A DNA stretch of 64,000 nucleotides from positions 2,277,501-2,341,500 of the forward strand of contig OZ022256.1 in the NCBI GenBank assembly GCA_963978905.1, read 5' to 3'. Shown in pieces: positions 33,705 to 44,920 of the stretch; the first letter of the stretch is position 1; the number at the start of each line of letters is the position of its first letter. This DNA is from Trichostrongylus colubriformis (Eukaryota > Nematoda > Chromadorea > Rhabditida > Trichostrongylidae). Made by a program: the position numbers and the translations under genes. The notes under the pieces were generated by a model, which saw only the letters and a list, made by a program, of their open reading frames with translations, had not been told where the DNA came from and searched no databases.

Positions 33705-34956
33705 CGCCGCTTCAGCACCCATCTAGTAATGTCCTTCTATATTTTACCCTTGACCGGCCTATATAGAACTTCCAAAGCACTAACCTCAATTTTCGGTGAC
33801 CCTTTTTTCACTCTCTTGACCGGTCTATGGAGTCCTGCTACTAGGGCCTGACGTTATTCTTTGTACGCTGTCAAGTCGCATTTTTCATTGACATGGGCCA
33901 GAGAGATAGAAAAAATGTCACCTTGAGATAGAAAAAAGCAAACGGTGATAAGTCACCTTGACATATTTTCTACACTTCCTACCTTTGAATTGTAAAAAAA
34001 TGTTCGATAGCGGACAGCGTCTGCCTCGCGAAATCAGTTGAAAAGTCAATCATTTACTATAGCCTTTAGAATGCTGAAAATCGAACTTATTTTTTGAAAT
34101 ACCAACAGTTGAGTTAGTCCTTAGACCGATGCCTGGGAGACAGCCCTGAAGCATCGGGCATTCAGCTCTGATGGTCACTACTCGAAGTGTTTCCCGAATA
34201 CAAATGATCCGCATAAAAGAGTGATTTTCCATTTCTGGCACATTTGTGGCGTTCCCAAGACCGCACACATGAGTGTGTGGGGTGCGACCTCCCAGTTATT
34301 CTACTTTTACAAAACCAGTTTCTCTATGAGTCTACGGCTGCGTGAATGTTTTTCATCACATTCGTGTAGGTGGTGCTGATCATTTGCACATCATTTGCAA
34401 TCACGAAACGGCTCTACACTGTCGTTGGGCGTCGCTCGTTGAAGCGATGACGGGAATTTTTCCGTTTCAATTTCACAATCGCCTTTTCCCCGCCTTTCCT
34501 CATCATTGTATCGATTCGTTTTTTTTTTCTTTTAGAACTCGCATTGTCCGCCAATGGGACATGCTATCGTGCCGCTTCTACCCACCTCCTTTCGTTCCAT
34601 TTACGAAGCTCAAGAAAATATAATGCAAAGATTATTTATTTATTTATTCAGTCTATTTGACTCTATAGACCCCACAAAATTGTGAAGCGGTGCACTGGTT
34701 CAATACAATGGATAGCTCCATGTCATTTCCTACTTTAACCATTAAATATGCTCAAGAAATTATGCTCTATCGGCCACCAGATTTCAAGAGTATATAGAAG
34801 TATTTTTAAATCTCAAGTTCAGTTTCTGCCAGGATCACTCATTCATATGTATAGTATTTGTTCCAAGGATTTTATTTATTTTTTTTTCAGAAATGTATCT
34901 TGTTTGGTAGATTAGTAATGTTCCTTATTCTATCTATTGCCTGCTTTAAATCCACC
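33705..34956. other. no recognised gene; AT-rich with a TTTA microsatellite
   Basis: A (TTTA)n run near 34632 is the only structure noted. Confidence 0.3.
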
Positions 34957-35126
34957 CCTACATTCCATTTCGGACCGCCTGACAGGGCGTGGCCCACGGA
35001 CTTGGGTGAGAGTGTATCAAACTCTCTCACCCCGCCACACACTCTCACTCTCGCCACGCACTCTCACTCTCGCCACTCACCCATCTCCGTAGGCCAAGCC
35101 CTATAAGACACTCCGAATTGGAGTAC
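34957..35126. mobile_element. MITE of family D, copy 1
   Basis: TTCGGACCGCCTGACAGGGC and GTGGCCCACGGACTTGGGTG are inverted at the right (CTCCGTAGGCCAAGCCCTAT...CTCCGAATTGGAG). CACTCTCACTCTCGCCACGC is repeated inside. Copy 2 is at 61312-61479. Confidence 0.65.
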
Positions 35127-35326
35127 AGCCTTGTGTTTTATAATGGCGCGTCGCAGCACGCATAAATAAATTAACAGATATGTATCTAAAGAATATCTAA
35201 GCTCGCGAGGGAGCTCCTACTCCAGAATAGTCTCGAATTTAATTTACATTTCTACAATTTGACAACTCACAATTTTTGAGCTTTATACTTACGTGGGAGA
35301 GGCAACTTGTTGAATGCCGAATAGTA

Positions 35327-36614
35327 TTAGGTTGTTGCAAAATTAATTCTGGTTTCAAGGTATGTATAAATAAGTAGATTTTTTACCCTGAACTATTCCA
35401 TCCCAAGGAACGCCAGGCATACCATTTGGTGGGTTTTTTTCTGCTCTTTCAGAAACTTCTATGAATGTCGCTCTAAGTTTTCCAGCCGGCCTTCTCCAGG
35501 GCTGCGTATAATCATGAACCGACGCGACTATCGAGTCATCATGCTTTATGAGTTTAAATTGGAACACTCCGCAGCGGAGGCAGCTCGTAATCTCAGCAGT
35601 GTTTTTGGGACGAATTGTCCTTGCGAACGAACAGTGGAGCTCTGGTTTAAAAAATTTGCTTCTGGCGATTTTGATCTCGAAGAGAAGTCGGGTCGCGGCC
35701 GCAGGTCATCGCTTAATGATCAAGATTTAAGGAGAGCCGTCGAAGCAAATCCGGAGACGAATACTCGTACGTTAGCAGAAGACCTAGGCGTACATTACTC
35801 TACAGTGGCCAGACATTTGCTGACAATCGGCAAGGTGAAGAAGATGTCGAAGTGGGTGCCTCATGACCTGACCGATGAGCAGAGTCTGGCACGTTTCGAC
35901 ACCTGCTCTAATCTCCTAGTTCGCCATAAAAATGAGCCATTTGTAAACCGTATTATAACTGTAGATGAAAAATGGGTTCTTTATGATAACAGGAAGCGGG
36001 GATTAGTCTGGGTAGATAAGGATGCTCCTCCAAAAACTTTTCCTAAACCCGACCTTCACCCTAAAAAGGTTATGATTACTGTGTGGTGGTGTTGTAAAGG
36101 TGTAATCCATTACAGTTTCTTGCAACCTGGTCAGCCAGTCACAGCAGAGTCTTACTGTTGTAATCTGGAGCAAATGTATAAAAAGTTGCAAAAATTGTGG
36201 CCGGCGGTGGTGAATAGAGGAGGGCCGATCCTGTTGCAGGACAACGCAAGGCCACACACTTCACAAATCACTCGGCAAAAATTGACTCACTTGGGTATAG
36301 AAGTTCTCCCTCACCCAGCGTATTCTCCCGACCTTTCCCCAACAGACTATCACTTTTTTCGAGCCCTCAATTCTCATCTGCGTCAGAAACAATTTACTAA
36401 TTTAGACGATGTTGAATGTGCCTTCCTTGACTTCGTTGATTCTCGTGATAGTAGTTTTTATAGTGAAGGCTTAGATTTATTGCCTTTTCGTTGGCAAAAG
36501 TGTGTAGATTCTGATGGTTTTTACTTCGATTAATAAACTTGTGTTTAAGCTGAGTTATAGTAGTTTGAAGTATGCGGTCCATTTTCGGTCCAAATTAATT
36601 TTGCAACAACCTAG
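35327..36614 (+). mobile_element. full-length mariner resembling hookworm 'bandit'
   Basis: 1288 bp with inverted ends TTAGGTTGTTGCAAAATTAA and, at the right, CTAGGTTGTTGCAAAATTAA, flanked by TA on both sides (35325-35326, 36615-36616). It holds one uninterrupted transposase frame with all three catalytic Asp residues. Size and protein type agree with bandit, described in Ancylostoma caninum, and with the Hsmar1-related group; identity needs alignment. Confidence 0.95.
35514..36533 (+). CDS. mariner transposase, intact DD34D
   Basis: A cut-and-paste transposase that binds its own terminal repeats and inserts at TA; 339 residues, full family length, no stops or shifts. The ATG at 35514 starts MNRRDYRVIMLYEFK, the expected beginning of the first helix-turn-helix. 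A second helix-turn-helix is near 80-105, with the linker motif WVPHDL at 114-119. Catalytic residues: Asp151 in TVDEKWVLYD, Asp243 in LLQDNARPHTS, Asp278 in SPDLSPTDYHFF, spaced 34 residues between the last two. The WWCCKGVIHY strand region is also normal. Nothing visible predicts inactivity. Confidence 0.95.
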   Translation: MNRRDYRVIMLYEFKLEHSAAEAARNLSSVFGTNCPCERTVELWFKKFASGDFDLEEKSGRGRRSSLNDQDLRRAVEANPETNTRTLAEDLGVHYSTVARHLLTIGKVKKMSKWVPHDLTDEQSLARFDTCSNLLVRHKNEPFVNRIITVDEKWVLYDNRKRGLVWVDKDAPPKTFPKPDLHPKKVMITVWWCCKGVIHYSFLQPGQPVTAESYCCNLEQMYKKLQKLWPAVVNRGGPILLQDNARPHTSQITRQKLTHLGIEVLPHPAYSPDLSPTDYHFFRALNSHLRQKQFTNLDDVECAFLDFVDSRDSSFYSEGLDLLPFRWQKCVDSDGFYFD

Positions 36615-36780
36615 TAACATGCTTACTGACATGGCAACTTGTTAAGGGTTGTTCAAAGCATATTGCACTTAACAAGTTGCCCCCCCCCCCACTTCAATAG
36701 TAACATGCTTGCTGACATGGCAACTTGGTAAGGGTTGTTCAAAGCATTTCAAACTTAACAAGTTGCCCCCCCCCCCCCAA

Positions 36781-37606
36781 ATCCCTCACTGGTATAACAC
36801 CCAGTGGTCGGATCTTTCTCTAGTTGTTACTAAAAGCATATGGCTAAATATGTGGATGTTTCGACGTACATTTGAATTGAAAAAACATGACGGGGAGGCA
36901 GGGTCAAGCATCGCATTGGAAAATTTTTTGGGAATCTCCCAACCAGATGATACACGACCCCCTCGAAGACTTATCGACGAGTACTTGATCCTATGTGATG
37001 GAGCAGTAACGTGTAGTGCAGCAACTTCGTTTGGACTTTCATGTGTCAGGGACCAATTCACCCCGAGCCAACCAAGTCCTATACTCCTCCGATATCAAGG
37101 ATCGCACCAACCTCGCGTGTTTCGATGCCACCAAATTGTCAGTCGCCGATCCCATCGTGGAGGCCTCTGCCTATTCAGGTTATTTCCAATAGGTCGAATG
37201 GGCTGAATGGGCTGGGTATCCCAGAAACGCATCATCGCTTTTTCTTCCGTTCATTTCTTACCAGAGCCACTAGTGTTTCACGTAAGGACCGTGTCACGCT
37301 TATTGAATCGCCTTCAAGGACTTCGCGACCCATCTTTTTGAACCGCTTTCCTCTTCGCTTTCGTTTGCTGTTCAGCTCAGTCCCATTCGGTTGAACTCAA
37401 CTGTATGTTTGATGTGTGCACCTCTACGAGTTGTTGGTGGATGAGTCACGATTGCACTGGTACTACACTTGAACGATTCATCGATCAATCGGAATCAAAG
37501 TTTATTGATGGCTTTTCGTTCACAAGGCATACTACAAATGTAGGCACTTGTCATTCAAATAGTCAATTTCTCGAATGCGCCATGCATCCAATATTAGTCT
37601 CTTATT
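36781..37606. other. no recognised gene
   Basis: A 165-codon frame begins in the poly-C repeat and continues to 37206, with no recognisable domain or codon signal; treated as chance. Confidence 0.35.
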
Positions 37607-37730
37607 CGAAAGCACATGATAATCAATGATTCCACTCAATAATTGTCGACATGTTAATGCCATGTGTGCCAGCCAACCACTGTTTTGGCGGAGAGCAGTC
37701 CTGAAAGCCTCATGAAGTTTCGCTTCTTAT
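37607..37730 (+). repeat. copy of the repeat found in tandem at 42.0-42.6 kb
   Basis: AAAGCACATGATAATCAATG, CCAGCCAACCACTGTTTT and CATGAAGTTTCGCTTC match the 42290-42440 unit closely. Confidence 0.6.
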
Positions 37731-38159
37731 AGGAATCGTGCATGGAAAATGAGGTCCTCTGCTACCCATATATTTTAATGTAATTGTCTGATTAGCGCCG
37801 CAGCAAGGTTTTACGCGAAAGAGTGAGAATCCAGCTAAGATACAGCCCCTCAAAGTAGTGGCCAAGGGGGCGGAGCCTCAAGGTAGATGCCTATCTCGTC
37901 ATTCGTGTGTTGCGAGATCAACAGTGGAACTGTTAACGTAACTTTCTATACCCACTATGCATCTCTGACCATGGCATGGCAGCCGACAGGACGGTTATTT
38001 ACTCTGAGTCCCCGCCCCCTTGGCCGCCACTTTGAGAAACTGTATCTTATCCGGATTTTTCATACTTCGCATGAAACTTTGCATGCGCACCCTTATTAGG
38101 CAAATACAACATAAATATATTGGTAACAAAGGATTTTTCCGTGCACGATTCTTTTAACT
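37731..38159. mobile_element. palindromic MITE of family B
   Basis: AGGAATCGTGCATGGAAAAT at the left is inverted at the right as TTTTTCCGTGCACGATTCTT. The inner arms share TTTTACGCG/CGCATGAAACTTTGCATG and AGATACAGCCCCTCAAAGTA blocks. 429 bp, abutting the repeat to its left. Confidence 0.75.
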
Positions 38160-39042
38160 GTTGGGGAAGTTTGGATTTGGAATGGGTGGAGGCGGAAGCT
38201 GTACGAGCTCCGAATTAACTCATTTGAGCTCTCGGGAAGCTCTGTTTTGACAAGCACTTGACCTGGAACCCTCTAAACTGACCTTCTGATTATTCCATGT
38301 GAGCTAATCTGGAAGGCCGCCACCTCCCACTAACCTCGCACTGATCTCTTTTCTTTCTTTACCAAATCCCATGGCGGCTTGGGTTATGGGTTATATCTTA
38401 TGGTACATGCGAAACTCTATAGATGCCATCATTCGCATTGACATCGATGTTATGATTATGACTTCCATATGGTATATTAGTAGTGTTCGACAGCGGACAG
38501 TGTTTGTCATAGAATTCTTGCATACGGGTCGGTGACGGACTATAAACAAAAGGAAGCGAACACTGGGCATCCGCTCTGAAAAAGCTTCCGTTCTTGCCAG
38601 TGCTCCTTGAGCAGCCCCTTACAGTTTATATGCACTTGTGATCCATTGAAGTCGATGTTGCTGTTCAACACTCAACAGGCTGTCCCCCACCCCCCTCTCT
38701 TCTTATTTGTAGGGGCTAGTCATTTTTGACGCTATCGTCTGCAAGACTGAAGCTGCTTCAAAGGCACGCCTCGCGATAATAAGATTAGTAGAACTATACC
38801 CTTGGGGCAAAAAACTCTTGAGCAACACACAAATTGCACTTTTTTTATCGCCGCAATGCATGGTCATGACACTGTCGCCGTTTGAATTCAAGCAAGCCAC
38901 CTCCTTCTTATTAGCTTGGCTGACCAACAGGAGCTCAAGTGGACATGACTAGAATGGGCTCGTGGAGGTGTTGCGCCGTGATGGTGCGGAAAAGATATTC
39001 AAGTTCTCTTGTAATTCAAATATTGATCTTATATTTGCTTGC
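38160..39042. other. no recognised gene; repeat-derived fragments
   Basis: A poly-C right-end fragment (ACTCAACAGGCTGTCCCCCA, about 38668-38698) and a stretch near 38925-38990 similar to 28060-28125 (AGCTCAAGTGGACATG) are present. No gene supported. Confidence 0.35.
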
Positions 39043-39290
39043 CAGACGTCTCATGCAAAGTTTCAAGCGCATACATAGACAAGAATACCGTTGAGACAGA
39101 CGGCGAGGTGGGGCGTCCTAGTGGGGTTGGACCTAGGAGCAAAGAGGGGACACTTTCGTGGTCGGGGACGCAGAGTGAGAGGCAAAACAACCTTGGCCGC
39201 GAAAAGGCCGTCGACGACTTTTCAAAAGTCACTCAGCGGGAATTCAAACAAGTTACTCTTCTTCCGGTTTTTCGATTTCTGCTTTTCGAT
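39043..39290 (+). repeat. dispersed repeat L, copy 2
   Basis: Shares GGAGCAAAGAGG, GACGCAGAGTGAGAGGCAAA and GGCGGGAATTCAAA-like blocks with 50620-50890, and, inverted, with 25887-26140. Confidence 0.5.
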
Positions 39291-41929
39291 AACGAAAATT
39301 TCTTGATTATTTCCGTATTCTTACTCATGTTATGTACCTAGTAGAGTGATTTTAAGAGTTTCTGTGGACGATATTCAAGCATAGGAGAGCTCATTTCGGC
39401 GACGTTCATCATTATCAGTACGCATGAATGAATGTCTGAAGAGCCACTATTGGACATGACCTGGATTCGAATCACTTTATTGAAGTGAACTTTGGTGGGC
39501 ACTTTTGGGGTTCTGATTATTCTCAGCAACAATGTACTCTTTGAATGCACTTCAAAACCCATCGCCATCCCACTCGTCTCCTTCTTGCCCTTTGAAGCTG
39601 TCCCAATTACATCATCCGGCAGATTTGTCAATGCCTCCAGTCTTAAGTGAATTGACGTTCGGCAGACAGATACGCTGCGGAGTGTCGAGGGTGGGGGTGC
39701 ACGTCATCCCAGCCGTGATGGGGATATGGGCGTGAGTTTTCCTAGTTTTCTTTTCATGTCCGCCACACGTTATCTACTTTTGAAGAATCTCTGCAAATAC
39801 AGAATTGCGGATGAGAAATGGTCTAGTGCCTACGGAAAGCCCTTTCCACTTTGACTTTTCTTGGACTTGTACACAATGCGCTTTCTAGCAAAAAATTGAT
39901 GAAGGTTCAGGGAAATTCTTTTCCAGGCTGTTCCTACAAATGATTCAATTTCCTTACCCATTTCCCAAGGGTGCGAGCAGAGAAATTGAATGCGTTTGTC
40001 ATTTATTTCATTGCTCCCGCTTTGAGCACCTATTGCTTCGTTGACGGCTAGGAAATGATACTTCCAATACTTATTTTCCTTTCAAAGTATCTTCGCGCTG
40101 AGCCGTCGCCTGCAGACGCTTGTTGTCGCCTCGTGTCGCGACATGTCTCTTGCTGTCATTGAAGTTCATTACTGCTCACGTTGTCGTCTCATCACGTAGC
40201 ATGTCCAAGCTCAATATCGCTTCTTGTCGTTTATTATCGCTTGACGTCTCACTTTCTATGGCTCATCTTCACCCCACGTTTCCTAGTTATTGCTGTTTCT
40301 TACACGTACGCTTGTCAGATCTCCGGATGTCAGACATTGAAAATTTTCAGCTATAGCCAATTCCTTCTGTGGGACGCGCCACGTATTCTATAATATCGTG
40401 GTAGTGTGTGAATGCGATTGAGCCTATACTAAGTCTTGCTGGGCCAGTCGGTGCTCGAGTTAATGCTTTTGTTCCCCCAGACGAGCCTGATAACAACTTG
40501 CTGAACCCGGAGGAAGGAAGGCTCGGTTGGTTTGGAGGGGCGTATGCTGGGTTCGATCCTCGCATCGTAAGAGTGGAAGTGCGCGTCATCTGTCACTACT
40601 CCACCTCCACTCCGACTCGAAATGCACTGATTATATCGCTAAAAGCACGATAAACGTCCTTCAACAGATCACAGAACGACACCATCGAGGTTCTCGCATT
40701 TGTAATCGATTTCGTATTCGGTTTTTAATTTTGACTTAATTTTTTATCAATTTTATCCGGTTGTTAGCCATTTTGAAGCTAGCTATCGATCAAAGTGAGT
40801 ATGTCCACCAATGCATCTCAAGCAATAACGATTATTTTCCTGTACAATCAGTATTTTCCTGTATTATTATTATTATTTTCCTGTATTTACCACAACGGCA
40901 AAAACACCATCGATCGGTATCGATCGCTCATCAAACGATACTTCAAATCATATGATCGGAGCTTTTAGAAACCATTTTTAGTCTTCGAGGTGGTATTTTT
41001 GTGGAATTATTTCCTAGATTCACGTTTTATGTTTACTTCTTTGTCATTTTTATTTCGATTTCATTTTTTATTATCTATTTTCGTTTTCTTCACGGTGTAA
41101 GCTTACTTTCGGTTTTTCACCCAAGTTTCACGATTGTTTACTTTTGCTTTTCCCAAGAATTTCAGGTCTTGCGCAAGGGCCTGCAAAATGAGAAATTAAC
41201 AAATGGGCTCAAGTATTTATACAGATTCGGATATAATTTCTTCCTGAGAAGATAAATTAGAAGCTGCATGGAATTTCCATGGCTTCACCTCATCAACTTC
41301 TCTTTTTTCATCGTCAGCTTTCCCTTCCCCCCCCCCCCATATCAATATTCCCGATGAGTCACTTGCTGAGCACGGCGATTTTCAAAATATTTGCACGTCT
41401 TTTACGATCGATGTTTTGTATGAAGTCGCCCTTATCAATCGTTACTTTTACCCTTGTCATATCACTAATCATATCAGGTAACGTTCATCGTAATGGGAGT
41501 CTCGTGAATTTAACAGGAGGGCACGCCTCTCCCCTAAAAGATTCCTATCTTTATCATTTTCCTATTGTTTTCTCTTAACTCTCTGTAAGAACAACTATCC
41601 TTCTCAGAATATTGATCCACCTAAAAACCACGTTTGGCAAAGCAGCACACGGATATCCTTCTCAGAATTTATCGCGATTTAGTGTTCCTTTAAGAGTTGC
41701 TTAGTGTGGGAGCAAGATTAACGAACCAATGATATGTGCTGAAAGACGTGGGAATCCATCAAATTACCCGAACAAAATGTCAGGGGCACAGAAAAAATGG
41801 CGCCGTCCCTTCATGAGTAGTGAATGCGCTGATTGTACATAAGAACGACGTTCCATTCAAATTGCGCCGGTTAAACGTTTATATATCGTGAGAAGCCTTG
41901 CTAGAAACCTTAAATGCTTAAACGCTCAT
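39291..41929. other. no supported gene; weak exon-like pieces
   Basis: Two weak hints only: an acceptor-like TTTCAG at about 41165 before a 29-codon frame ending at TAA, and a frame (41354-41477) whose end, SPLSIVTFTLVISLIIS, looks like a hydrophobic leader before a GTAACG. A C13 tract lies at about 41327. Neither is strong enough to call. Confidence 0.3.
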
Positions 41930-42850
41930 TAGGTGTCGTCGCACTAATAATACTGATCGACGGGTATCTAGGGCTGCTTTCACTTTCTACCCACCTTTTA
42001 TCTGTAGCTCTTGAAAGAAGGTATCGCTAGTGTGTGATAGTGTATGATATTTAGTGATTTCACTCAATAGGTATCAACGACATTTCATTTGAATTGCACA
42101 GTCTAAACGATAAGCTTTACGGGATGGCTTGTGAGAAACCCGACGAAATTCTAATTATCGTCACAGGCTGCCGTCATCGCAAATATCACTGATTTGCTCT
42201 GCTCTTATTTGTATCAACTCTATGGCTACATACCTTCACATTTTGTTCAATTTCCTGATCTTGTAGACAGCGCAATAAAGTGTCGTCAATACGTGATAAT
42301 TATTGGTGATAGCACGTGATAATTAGTGATTCCTCTCAATAACAATCGACAATAACAACTCCGTGTATACCAGCTAACCATTGTTTTCGCGGAAAGCATT
42401 CTTACAAGTCATATGAAGTTTCGCTTCGTGATTATCGTCACGCAATGCCGCTCCCATCAATATTACAGACCGTATGTATCTTCTCATATTCCTATCGAAG
42501 CTCCATATTTCTTTCTACTTCCCTAATCGGATGAGACGTTACTAGATAATCACTGATAGTAGTGCATTTAATTGTGATTTTACTCGATGATTGTCGGTGT
42601 AAATATTTTTATGCGTATATCGATATCCGTAAAATTTACAACAATCGATACTGATTTATTCATTATCCTATCTGTACATCTAATACCATTACACACGTGT
42701 GGTTATAACTAGTGATAGTGTGTGAGTGTTGTGTGATATACCCGATTACAATTGATCTCTATTATTCATGTGAACATCCTGAGCGGTCCGAAGTATGAAG
42801 CTATAGAGTGCTATAAATAATTGTCTAATTGAATACTCATTAGTTTTGAT
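41930..42850. repeat. diverged tandem repeat, ~255-bp unit, about three copies
   Basis: GTGATTTCACTCAATAG (about 42053), AGTGATTCCTCTCAATAAC (42323) and GTGATTTTACTCGATGA (42570) mark equivalent points of successive units, each preceded by GATAGT or GATAAT motifs. A related single unit is at 37607-37730. Confidence 0.5.
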
Positions 42851-44084
42851 CTCAGAAAACTGCCAGACATGCAGAGAGCTCCAAGATAGCTTTTATCGGA
42901 CTGTTTACTCATAATTACAGGTTTTTTTTCGCTTGTAATTTCCTATCCCATCGCTGAAGACGTAACTGGGCTACCTGCACAAGGCTCTCTCTTTTTTTTC
43001 TTCAAGATTTACACCATTCAGACTCGCATATTCCTTACCCGATTCAGGATATTGGTACACTATCCGCCCTTTTGAATGACCCTATCCCTCTTGACAGTGA
43101 GTGAAGCTGTCAGTGGGTTAGTTTTTCTCCTCGTTCTTTATTTTCATTTCCATAATTTTCATAGTCTATCTGTACTCATCTTGGCCCGTCATTCTGCTCA
43201 TAAAAGATATAAGAGGTGAGCATTCGCGAAGGCTCCAATCCATTCCACATTCATAATCCCTGCCTGCTGAAAGCGGTATTTTTCAATGACGTCGTTTATC
43301 AGTTGGAGAGTTTTGAGAGTGCTCTCAACAAGCGGGACAGCTCAGTGGCTTTTTATATCCCACTGTTATCCTCTAGGAGGTGTCGTACCTGCTGAGAACT
43401 ACACACAGGAATTCTAGAATCGAGAAATTCACAAGAGAGAGGTACATAATGTGTTCGAATGGAAAAAGAGGCCTTGAGAGCAGATTCCCTGAGGAATTGA
43501 AGAAAGCATGTCTCTGATCGATTAATATAGGTACTTTGTGAACAGAAGGATCTTTTTTTGATATGTCATCAGCATCAGCTCCTTCAAGGAAAAAGTCACC
43601 TGTAGAGATTGGAGTTGGGGGGGGGGGTCAAACAAATTTCCTCGACGTATGCTTGTACAGTTCCTCTTTCCTTCAATTACTTGTCATGTTGGCATTGAGG
43701 GTACCATTCAAGCTTAAACAGGGATATTAAAATAGGTTTGTTCGAAACTCTCCTCGTAAAAAGTGTGATTGAATGGGATGAAGACCGCTTCTTGCACATT
43801 ATCCTGACTGATCCATCAAGTACCGTTGTGCAGTAAATTCCGTAGTGAGCCGGCAAAATGGGCAAGCGCAAGCTTCTGAAAGCCCTTCATTGGAGCCAAT
43901 TTTCCATACAATAAGTTTGGAACTATGGTCGCTCAAAGCTTCCTTCCCACATTCTTCGGCTGCCCCACCCCCACTTGTGAGATGAAAAATTTGTCTCCCC
44001 ACCATCCATCGAATTTCCCTGATCGCAAGAATACCTTCAAAGGCGGTGGTAGGGGTGGTGGATAATGAGAACTCCCGAACAGAG
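42851..44084. other. no recognised gene; an isolated G tract
   Basis: A G11 run at about 43617-43627 has no clear C-tract partner. Nothing else supported. Confidence 0.3.
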
Positions 44085-44372
44085 TCACGCAAATAAAAGC
44101 TAGAACATGGGCGAAATCTCCGGTAAGATAGAGTGCCCCCGAGCATTATGAGAGCCGTCTTCTTCAACAGCTGCCACTTGTTTTGTCCCAGCCCGCCCCT
44201 TTTTAGGCCCGACCCGCCCCTCTTGAGAATAAATAGCGGGAAAAAGGTCTTCTTTCTTGGGTAAATGACCGTTTCATCCCGTTTTTTCTTCACTTTCGTG
44301 GTATCAAGCACGTCCACCTCCATATTTGATGATCTTTCCATATTCGGCCCGAATTACCCCTATCACTGCCTT
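44085..44372 (+). repeat. dispersed repeat E, copy 3
   Basis: AAAAGCTAGAACATGGG, GCATTATGAGAGCCGTCTTC, GACCGTTTCATCCCG and CCCTATCACTGCCTTC match the other copies. A 180-codon minus-strand frame (43799-44341) overlaps it and is judged spurious. Confidence 0.65.
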
Positions 44373-44580
44373 CACGTATTGTTCTCGGTGAATCGTATGC
44401 CATAGCTCTCTTCCTTTCAATCATCTGGGTAGAGCCTCGATCTGACAGAACTAAGATTCTCTTAAGGCTTACCGTTTTCTATTTATTACTCTGTTCAATA
44501 GCAGACTAAAACTGACACTTATATTATATGACATACTATTTGGAGATATAAAAGGCGATAAGAGTCGGTGCTGTATTAAT

Positions 44581-44920
44581 GGGGGGGGGGGGGCAATGTT
44601 GAGGGCTAGATAGAACATGTCTTTACCCGACCTGAGTATCAGTAAGACGACCGTCAAATTTTGCGATTTTGCGGCGTCGCACTTTCGTACGCGATACTAC
44701 TACCTTTAAATGTGCAATGCCGAAAGTTCGCGTGCAGGACCGCGACACCGCGAATCGCAAAATGGTAGAATTGCAAGATCGCAGAGTCTGACGGCTGCCT
44801 ACAGTACCCTAGTATTATCAGTCCCTATATACATGTGTAATCCTGTGAACCTAATGGTACTATTCAACCGTGTAAAGTAATGTTACTGTTTGACATTCAA
44901 CAACCTGCCCCCCCCCCCTC
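44581..44920. mobile_element. poly-G/poly-C element carrying a nested palindrome F
   Basis: A G13 run then CAATGTTGAGG opens it, and TTGACATTCAACAACCTG followed by a C11 run closes it. Between them, 44645-44803 is a copy of palindrome F, so the F element inserted into this one. Confidence 0.7.
44645..44803. repeat. palindromic repeat F, copy 2, nested
   Basis: GACCGTCAAATTTTGCGATT and GCGGCGTCGCAC at the left pair imperfectly with GCGACACCGCGAATCGCAAA and AGTCTGACGGCTGCCTA at the right. About 55 bp longer than the 25009-25112 copy. Confidence 0.6.

Larger units (their letters stand above)
35292..36780. mobile_element. poly-C terminated repeat interrupted by mariner, plus a tandem partial copy
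   Basis: GGAGAGGCAACTTGTTGAAT (35295-35314) is the left end; the body resumes after the mariner at 36615 and ends AACAAGTTG and a C10 run near 36690. A ~90-bp tandem partial copy (36700-36780) has TAACATGCTTGCTGACATGG and ends in a C13 run. That copy keeps the uninterrupted AATAGTAACATG, the pre-insertion sequence of the mariner site. Confidence 0.75.

Noticed and set aside
36709..37206. 165-codon + strand frame
   Set aside because: It starts inside the poly-C repeat, passes through the C tract and shows no domain or splice context.
40545..40575. tRNA B-box-like GGTTCGATCCTCGC
   Set aside because: No A box, acceptor stem or cloverleaf could be built upstream of it.
43799..44341. 180-codon minus-strand open frame
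   Set aside because: It overlaps dispersed repeat E, has no recognisable domain, and the corresponding frame is broken in the other two copies.
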